From assembly GCA_031257135.1 (NCBI GenBank), contig JAIRPH010000109.1, positions 1-10,590 of the forward strand: 10,590 bases of DNA, written 5' to 3'. The position numbers were made by a program, and so were the translations under genes. Positions 6,493 through 10,590 of this stretch are shown one piece after another. The notes beneath the pieces were generated by a model that saw nothing but the letters and a program-made list of their open reading frames with translations, searched no databases and was not told the DNA's origin. Source of the stretch: Spirochaetaceae bacterium. GTDB taxonomy: Bacteria > Spirochaetota > Spirochaetia > Treponematales > Breznakiellaceae. Within the stretch, counting starts at the first letter, position 1; each line of letters opens with the position of its first letter.

Positions 6493-7902
6493 TTAAAAAT
6501 CCGCCTCTGCTTCCGGTTCCGTATCAAACGTGAAAGGTTCCCGGTCGAAGGTAAAAACCTGTTCGGCTTTGAAAAAGTAAATCACCAGCGGCGACGACGC
6601 CTGCCGGGTGACGATTACCCCGTCCAGATTTGCCGGCGGAATGTACTCGATACGCAGTCCCTGATTGTCAAAGGTATACAGGAAATGAACCGGCTTAATC
6701 ACCCCTTCCACATAAAGCGAAAACGCTCCGTCATAGCGGTTCATATTCATAAGCTCCGGCGAGAGAAACAGTCCCATACTTACGGTTCCGTTTCCCATAC
6801 CAGCCGCGGGAATGACTTGAGGCACGAGGAAATCATAGCCGGTCCAGGTAAACCGTCCCTCCCGCGTAAAGGACAAGGTTCCGTAATTCGTGCTGGCGAA
6901 TACCGGTCCCAGGGCGTATATCCGCCTAAACCGTTCCTCCTGACGGGCGGTTTCCTGTACAATGAGATCGTCTACATCGGAAGGGAGCGCGACGAACAGC
7001 AGTGTCCGCAAAGCTCCGCCGTTTTCGGTAAACTGCACCTCCAGAACCGTATCGGAACGAAGCCGCATTTGCAGATTCGCCCCCTCAAACCGCCACGCTC
7101 TTGTCCCGTCCCGGCGGATAGCGGTATACGGAAACGTCCGGTTTACGCTAGGAACGAAAATATGAGCGATCCCCGTGTCCTGCCCCGGAGAAAACCGCCA
7201 ATGCCGGGAAAGCTCCTCCAAGTCCAGTTTGCCGGCGTTCATCATAACGCCGTAGGATTCAGGAGACCATGTTTTTGTCAGCAGGCGGTCAAGGTCTGGG
7301 TCATCCTGTTCCTCTTCTGCGTGAGCTATGGTCAAGGGTCCGCCGGTATGTTCAAAGAGCCGCAGACGGTAAGAAAAGCAGTATCCGGTACTGCCGTCTT
7401 CGGTAAGGACCTTATACCACGTTCCGGCGAGAGGCTCTCCGCTGGCGCTTATGGGCGGATTCCCCGGGGCTTCTTCCAGTATCTTGACGGCTTCTCCCAT
7501 TTTCAGCCGATAGGTCCGCCGGGCGGTATTATCCGGTTCCGCCCGGATGGGAAGTCCGTCCTGCAAGGTTTCGCCATAAACCAACGCGAGGCTTGCAAAG
7601 GCTTCCGCCCGTTTCTGAGCCGCGTTTTTACTGCCTACCAGTTCGAGCTTCGATAGAGGAATCTCGAATTTATCCATTCCCGTTTCTGAGGTAATTCGAT
7701 AGGCTTCAGGAACCCCCGCAATCCAATGGCGGTTAATATTCGATTTGACGTATACCGGCAGTATGGTTCCTGATGGAACCGCGGGTTCTTCGGTCGCCCA
7801 CAAGAGAATCCCCCAGCCTAAGAGCTTATCCGTACAGGACCCTAAAATCACCGTGAGACCGCACATTAAAAAAAATGCCGTCCGCCAATAATTTCCCCTC
7901 AT
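6493..7902 (-). CDS. SH3-domain lipoprotein, envelope, unknown function (469 aa)
   Basis: The N-terminus is a lipoprotein signal: MRGNYWRT, then a hydrophobic core FFLMCGLTVILGSC with lipidated Cys at residue 23. Residues about 111-184 form a bacterial SH3 domain (SH3b), with LQDGLPIRAEPDNTARRTYRL at its start and GTWYKVLTEDGSTGYCFSYRL at its end. Bacterial SH3 domains often bind cell-wall or envelope ligands. The C-terminal 280 residues are rich in beta strands and aromatic residues (SFTREGRFTWTGYDFLVPQV) and match no family I can name. The ATG at 7902 has AGGA just upstream, overlapping the region right after the -10 box. It is first in a two-gene unit with the ABC-F ATPase. An outer-envelope anchored protein is inferred. 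Confidence 0.8.
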   Translation of the reverse strand: MRGNYWRTAFFLMCGLTVILGSCTDKLLGWGILLWATEEPAVPSGTILPVYVKSNINRHWIAGVPEAYRITSETGMDKFEIPLSKLELVGSKNAAQKRAEAFASLALVYGETLQDGLPIRAEPDNTARRTYRLKMGEAVKILEEAPGNPPISASGEPLAGTWYKVLTEDGSTGYCFSYRLRLFEHTGGPLTIAHAEEEQDDPDLDRLLTKTWSPESYGVMMNAGKLDLEELSRHWRFSPGQDTGIAHIFVPSVNRTFPYTAIRRDGTRAWRFEGANLQMRLRSDTVLEVQFTENGGALRTLLFVALPSDVDDLIVQETARQEERFRRIYALGPVFASTNYGTLSFTREGRFTWTGYDFLVPQVIPAAGMGNGTVSMGLFLSPELMNMNRYDGAFSLYVEGVIKPVHFLYTFDNQGLRIEYIPPANLDGVIVTRQASSPLVIYFFKAEQVFTFDREPFTFDTEPEAEADF

Positions 7903-7910
7903 GGCTTCCT

Positions 7911-7939
7911 ACTATACCTAATTCAGAAAGAAAAGAAAA
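7911..7939 (-). promoter_or_regulatory. Predicted promoter of the lipoprotein/ABC-F unit
   Basis: On the minus strand the -10 TATAGT (7916-7911), preceded by GG, is clear. The -35 at 17 bp is weak (TTTTCT, 7939-7934). The ATG follows eight bases after the -10, so the leader would be nearly absent although an AGGA is present. Confidence 0.45.
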
Positions 7940-7946
7940 GAGCTAT

Positions 7947-7975
7947 TTGCGAATAACCTTAAAGTGCGGTATTAT
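7947..7975 (+). promoter_or_regulatory. Predicted promoter of the FecCD-type transporter operon
   Basis: TTGCGA (7947-7952) and TATTAT (7970-7975) are 17 bp apart, with GG before the -10. An overlapping TATAAT at 7973-7978 is an alternative -10 with a longer spacer. The ATG at 7983 follows the first -10 by seven bases and lacks a Shine-Dalgarno sequence. I see no clear Fur-box-like palindrome. Confidence 0.5.
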
Positions 7976-7982
7976 AATGAAT

Positions 7983-9035
7983 ATGAATAACGCGCTCGCG
8001 GCGTATAAACAAAACCGTAAAAAAAGCTTTTTCTGTATGATACTGCTGGGCGCGCTTCTGCCTACGGTTCTGATCGCTTCCGTGAGCTTAGGAGCGATGC
8101 CCATCTCCCCGGAACAGACCGCGCGTATCGTCGCCGGAAAGATAACCGGCTTCGCCCGATGGTACGCCGAAATCCCCCGATCCGCGGTGGCGGTAGTGTG
8201 GGAACTGCGGCTCCCGAGACTGCTCTGCGGCGCGTTTGCCGGCGCGGGGCTTGCCGCGGCAGGGGCGATCTTTCAGGGCATCCTGCAAAATCCGCTTGCC
8301 GACCCCTATACCTTGGGAGTTTCCACCGGCGCGGCTTTCGGCGCGTCTCTGGCGATACTGCTCAACCTGAGCCTCGGCGCGCGTCTTCCGGTGCCGCTTA
8401 TCGCGCTCTGCTTCGCCGGGCTGACCTTAATCTTAGCGTTGATCATCAGCCGGCGCGCCAGCGGGCTTACCAGCGCGAACCTGATCATGGCGGGGATCAT
8501 CCTCAGCGCGATGCTTTCCGCGGGGATCAGCTTTATGAAGATGCTCTCAGGCGAGCAGGTTGCGGCAATCGTCTTCTGGCTCATGGGCAGTCTTTCCGCG
8601 CGGGGCTGGTCCGAGGTCTTGCTTCTGGGTCCGGCGATCCTGCTTGCCGCGCCGCCGGCAATCGTCTTTGCGGAAGACCTGAACCTCCTCACTCTGGGCG
8701 CGCGGAACGCTGAAAGTCTCGGAGTATCGGTGAAAAAGACCCGGTTCTTCTTTCTCCTTCTTGGCGCGGCGATTACCGCGGTCTGCGTATCCGTGTGCGG
8801 GGTGATAGGCTTTGTCGGTCTCGTGGTTCCTCATTTGTTGCGCTTTTCCGTTACTTCAGATAACCGCGTCCTCCTCCCTTTGTCCATGCTCCTCGGCGCG
8901 GTCCTGCTCGTGTCCGCGGACACCTGCGCCCGGCTCCTGTCCGGCGGCGAGATTCCAGTCGGGGCGTTGACTACCCTCTTAGGTGGTCCCTTTTTTATCT
9001 ATATCTTTATCCGGCGCAGGGGAATACGGGAATGA
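7983..9035 (+). CDS. FecCD/BtuC-type ABC transporter permease (iron-siderophore, haem or cobalamin)
   Basis: A 350-aa polytopic inner-membrane permease, the usual length for the FecCD family. Hallmarks are LRLPRLLCGAFAGAGLAAAG, the run FQGILQNPLADPYTLGVSTG, the coupling-helix region around NLLTLGARNAESLGVS (which docks on the ATPase), and GVIGFVGLVVPHLLR. About nine or ten hydrophobic helices can be counted. I chose the ATG at 7983. An ATG at 7977 would overlap the alternative -10, and a longer frame back to 7875 runs through the promoter and into the divergent gene. Its last four bases (ATGA) overlap the ATPase start, so the two are translationally coupled. Substrate cannot be decided from the permease; no binding-protein gene is beside it. 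Confidence 0.9.
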   Translation: MNNALAAYKQNRKKSFFCMILLGALLPTVLIASVSLGAMPISPEQTARIVAGKITGFARWYAEIPRSAVAVVWELRLPRLLCGAFAGAGLAAAGAIFQGILQNPLADPYTLGVSTGAAFGASLAILLNLSLGARLPVPLIALCFAGLTLILALIISRRASGLTSANLIMAGIILSAMLSAGISFMKMLSGEQVAAIVFWLMGSLSARGWSEVLLLGPAILLAAPPAIVFAEDLNLLTLGARNAESLGVSVKKTRFFFLLLGAAITAVCVSVCGVIGFVGLVVPHLLRFSVTSDNRVLLPLSMLLGAVLLVSADTCARLLSGGEIPVGALTTLLGGPFFIYIFIRRRGIRE

Positions 9036-9865
9036 GCCTGCTTGCGGCCGAGGGTCTTTTTTTTTCTTACGGCGTCAGACGCCGGGGATTTCCGAAAGCC
9101 TCGGAATCAGCGGCGGATTTTGCCTTGCAGGATATTACCTTTTCCGTGGAAGGAGGAGAACATATCGCGCTGGTCGGACCTAACGGTAGCGGGAAATCGA
9201 CCTTGTTTCAGCTTCTCAGCGGGTATACCAGCCCGGATCGGGGGCGGGTTCTTCTGGACGGACAGGACATCCTGAGTTATCCGCTGATTGAACGGGCGAA
9301 ACGGCTCGCTCTGATTCCCCAAGGGTCCCGGACTGATTTCCCCTACACCGGTCTTGAAATGACGCTGATGGGTCTGTATCCTCATCAATCCCGGTTTGCG
9401 CCGGCGGACGACGCTCAGATTGCCCGGGCGCAGGAGCTTATGGAAGAGACCGGGGTTTGGGGGTTTGCCTCCAGACCGGTCACTGAGCTGTCAGGCGGAC
9501 AGGTGCAGAGTCTTCTTCTTGCCCGGGGTTTGCTTCAAATCCTGCCTGACCGGAACGAAGCCCAGCCTCCGGCTCTGCTCCTGTTGGACGAGGCTATGAG
9601 CGAACTGGACATTGCCGCTCGGCTTGGCATGATGAAGCTCCTTTCCCGGTATACGGCTGACCGGAACATCGGGGTTATCGGTATCCAGCATGATCTGCAT
9701 ACCGCGTATCGCTTTGCGGATCGGGTGATTGCCCTGTCTCGGGGACGCATTGCCGCGGACGGCTCGCCCGAATCGGTCTGTACCCCTGACTTTTTCGCGC
9801 AGGTGTTTCACGTCAAGGCTGAACCGATTCCGGGCAAAGGGTTTTTCTTTAAGGACGTGATCTGA
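9032..9865 (+). CDS. ABC transporter ATPase of the FepC/BtuD type, partner of the FecCD permease
   Basis: A 277-aa cytoplasmic ATPase that powers import through the adjoining permease. Motifs: Walker A GPNGSGKST (49-57), Q-loop Q97 (LALIPQGSR), signature LSGGQVQSLLLARGL (153-167), Walker B ALLLLDEA (181-188) and switch His220 (IGIQHDLHTAYRFADRV). Three mild oddities are visible. There is an insert after the first strand (residues about 14-28, with RRRGFPKASESAAD). The stretch between signature and Walker B is lengthened (LPDRNEAQPP). The box after Walker B reads DEAMSELD rather than the common DEPT form. None removes a catalytic residue. The start is fixed by the ATGA overlap with the permease. 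Confidence 0.9.
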   Translation: MSLLAAEGLFFSYGVRRRGFPKASESAADFALQDITFSVEGGEHIALVGPNGSGKSTLFQLLSGYTSPDRGRVLLDGQDILSYPLIERAKRLALIPQGSRTDFPYTGLEMTLMGLYPHQSRFAPADDAQIARAQELMEETGVWGFASRPVTELSGGQVQSLLLARGLLQILPDRNEAQPPALLLLDEAMSELDIAARLGMMKLLSRYTADRNIGVIGIQHDLHTAYRFADRVIALSRGRIAADGSPESVCTPDFFAQVFHVKAEPIPGKGFFFKDVI

Positions 9866-9994
9866 CATATCTGACTAAGCCCTCTTTCGCTGGACTTCAG
9901 TGTCAGACACTCGTTGCAGGCGGCTTTCTCCGCGCTTGAAGATGCCGCGCCGTCCGCCCGAAAAGCCCGTAAAAAAATCTTTACTTGATAGCTC
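9866..9994. other. Non-coding spacer after the transporter operon, with a 13-bp dyad
   Basis: No gene is supported here. AGTGTC-A-GACACT at 9899-9911 is a perfect dyad that could be a small operator or hairpin. ATCTGAC occurs twice at 9860-9866 and 9869-9875. Bases 9875-9988 form a plus-strand open frame with coding-like codons (it includes ALEDAAPSARKARKKIFT before TGA) but no good start, possibly the remnant of a gene end. No intrinsic terminator with a clear T-run is visible. Confidence 0.3.
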
Positions 9995-10023
9995 TTGCGT
10001 TTTTTTATGGAATCAGGTATAGT
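9995..10023 (+). promoter_or_regulatory. Predicted promoter ahead of the heptamer-repeat frame
   Basis: TTGCGT (9995-10000) and TATAGT (10018-10023) are 17 bp apart, with GG before the -10. ATG at 10030 follows six bases after the -10. Spacing is identical to the promoter at 1130-1158. Confidence 0.55.
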
Positions 10024-10029
10024 ATTTTT

Positions 10030-10170
10030 ATGCGTTCAAAAACGTTTTTACAACGGCAAGGGATATTTTCATTAGGGCAGACCTCGCCTTCCCGCCGACT
10101 GCGCCGCAAGCCGCAAGCCGCAAGCCGCAAGCCGCAAGCCGCAAGCCGCAAGCCGCAAGGTATTGTATAG
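10030..10170 (+). CDS. Short frame carrying the 7-bp tandem repeat (46 aa), uncertain gene
   Basis: ATG at 10030 lies where a leaderless transcript from the promoter at 9995-10023 would start. The product begins MRSKTFLQRQGIFSLGQTSP, then a basic run (SRRLRRKPQ) made by the heptamer repeat, which reads as repeats of the seven residues KPQAASR, and stops at 10168-10170. No family is recognised. A 7-bp unit is not a multiple of three, so each gain or loss of a copy changes the frame after the tract. One more copy would join the ATG to a frame open until TAA at 10371-10373 (about 116 aa). The downstream frame has a low-complexity Arg/Pro-rich look, so real coding is doubtful. Alternatives are a leader peptide, a small RNA, or no gene. 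Confidence 0.3.
   Translation: MRSKTFLQRQGIFSLGQTSPSRRLRRKPQAASRKPQAASRKPQGIV
10104..10159 (+). repeat. Tandem heptamer repeat, CCGCAAG x 8
   Basis: Eight perfect head-to-tail copies of CCGCAAG occupy 56 bp. The unit contains no stop codon in any frame on either strand. Perfect identity of all copies suggests recent expansion or ongoing slipped-strand change. It lies about 80 bp past a predicted transcription start and 285 bp before the sugar-binding lipoprotein gene. Confidence 0.97.
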
Positions 10171-10444
10171 GCGCAATCAAAAATGTCAATACCCCAATAG
10201 TTGAAAATCCGGTTTTCTTAAAAAATAAATTACGCGCCGAGCCGGGAGAGCGTTTGCGCCGGGCTTGGCGTCATAGTGTCCGATCCCGGTCGCCCCCGGA
10301 TTTGCGCTTGCCCGAATTCCGGCGCGTCCCTTTGCCGGCGGTTCGGAAAAGATCAGCTTTAATTGATACCTAATTCTTTAGTTGTGCCATGTCCTTCCTT
10401 AGAAAGGCAGAGTACCATTCATTTAAACTATACAAGGAGATAAA
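10171..10444. other. Upstream region of the sugar-binding lipoprotein gene, with an imperfect hairpin
   Basis: No supported gene. CGCCGAGCC (10235-10243) can pair with GGCTTGGCG (10262-10270), a nine-pair stem with one G-U, extended by two pairs beyond a mismatch. No T-run follows on the plus strand. On the minus strand a T-rich stretch follows, but no minus-strand gene needs terminating. GC-rich (10235-10345) and AT-rich (10346-10444) halves differ sharply. I found no promoter with both boxes convincing; TATACA at 10429-10434 overlaps the ribosome binding site. Transcription could come from the promoter at 9995 or a weak local one. Confidence 0.35.
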
Positions 10445-10590
10445 ATGAGATATGTAATATTATGCCTGCTTGCCCTGATTTTCGCCGCCTGCGGGCCCAG
10501 TAAAGGGCCCAATTCCCAAGCCGCCGGAGGCTCCGTAAAAGTCTCCGTCGAAGTCTTCGACCGAGGCACCGACGGCGGTAAAACCGACCC
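10445..10590 (+). CDS. Extracellular solute-binding lipoprotein of a sugar ABC transporter, 3' partial
   Basis: ATG at 10445 follows a good AAGGAG (10434-10439) by five bases. The product starts with a short lipoprotein signal (MRYVILCLLALIFAAC, lipidated Cys at residue 16) whose -3 residue is Phe, a looseness tolerated in spirochaetes. A Gly/Ser/Pro/Asn linker (GPSKGPNSQAAGGS) follows, then VKVSVEVFDRGTDGGKTDP, which I recognise as the first strand and loop of family-1 type binding proteins (LplA-like) that deliver oligosaccharides to MalF/MalG-type permeases. The gene leaves the window after 48 codons. It is a different transporter class from the FecCD system upstream, so it is unlikely to be that system's missing binding protein. 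Confidence 0.75.
   Translation, partial: MRYVILCLLALIFAACGPSKGPNSQAAGGSVKVSVEVFDRGTDGGKTD

Noticed and set aside
6685..7656. A 323-codon plus-strand open frame opposite the SH3 lipoprotein
   Set aside because: The minus-strand product has a signal peptide, lipobox and SH3 domain; the antisense product is basic and low in recognisable structure.
7875..7982. Extended N-terminus of the FecCD permease from the ATG at 7875
   Set aside because: It would run through the divergent promoter region and the start of the lipoprotein gene, and FecCD proteins normally begin just before the first membrane helix.
10104..10159. CRISPR array
   Set aside because: The repeat is a 7-bp head-to-tail tandem with no spacers and no cas genes nearby.
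10235..10270. Intrinsic terminator
   Set aside because: The hairpin has a mismatch and no T-run on the plus strand. The T-rich side faces the minus strand, where no gene ends nearby.

Overview
The window reads as chromosomal DNA of a spirochaete, most likely a Treponema-like organism. This is an inference from gene content: two lipoprotein precursors with loose lipoboxes, an SH3-domain lipoprotein, an SUMF1-domain protein carrying an N-terminal CsgG/LpoB-like segment, and a family-1 type sugar-binding lipoprotein. No rRNA, tRNA or taxonomic marker gene is present. Genes lie on both strands in short transcription units and the coding DNA is fairly GC-rich.

Layout: 1-1089 (+) is the 3' part of a CsgG/LpoB-like plus SUMF1 protein. 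1165-1439 (+) holds two overlapping small proteins, each with a hydrophobic segment. A GC-rich inverted-repeat spacer follows, then a PIN-domain toxin/antitoxin pair (1532-2165, -) and a helical protein of unknown function (2291-2875, -). That gene is divergent from putP, a sodium/proline symporter (2985-4562, +). putP meets, tail to tail and one base apart, a two-gene minus-strand unit: an SH3-domain lipoprotein (6493-7902) followed by an ABC-F ATPase (4564-6489). Divergent from that unit is an iron/cobalamin-type ABC transporter: a FecCD/BtuC permease (7983-9035) and its ATPase (9032-9865), with no binding-protein gene in view. From 9866 to 10444 is a mostly non-coding stretch with a good promoter, a short open frame containing eight tandem copies of a 7-bp unit, and hairpins. 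The window ends inside a sugar ABC-transporter binding lipoprotein (10445 onward).

Nothing here amounts to a clear new multi-gene system, but three patterns deserve attention. First, several predicted promoters share one geometry, a TTGC-type -35 and a -10 hexamer usually preceded by GG, exactly 17 bp apart. In four cases the start codon lies only 6-7 bases past the -10 hexamer, which predicts leaderless mRNAs. Second, the heptamer tract sits inside a promoter-proximal frame, and its copy number would decide whether that frame is 46 or about 116 codons long. Third, the overlapping small-protein pair has its own promoter and lies beside a toxin/antitoxin locus.
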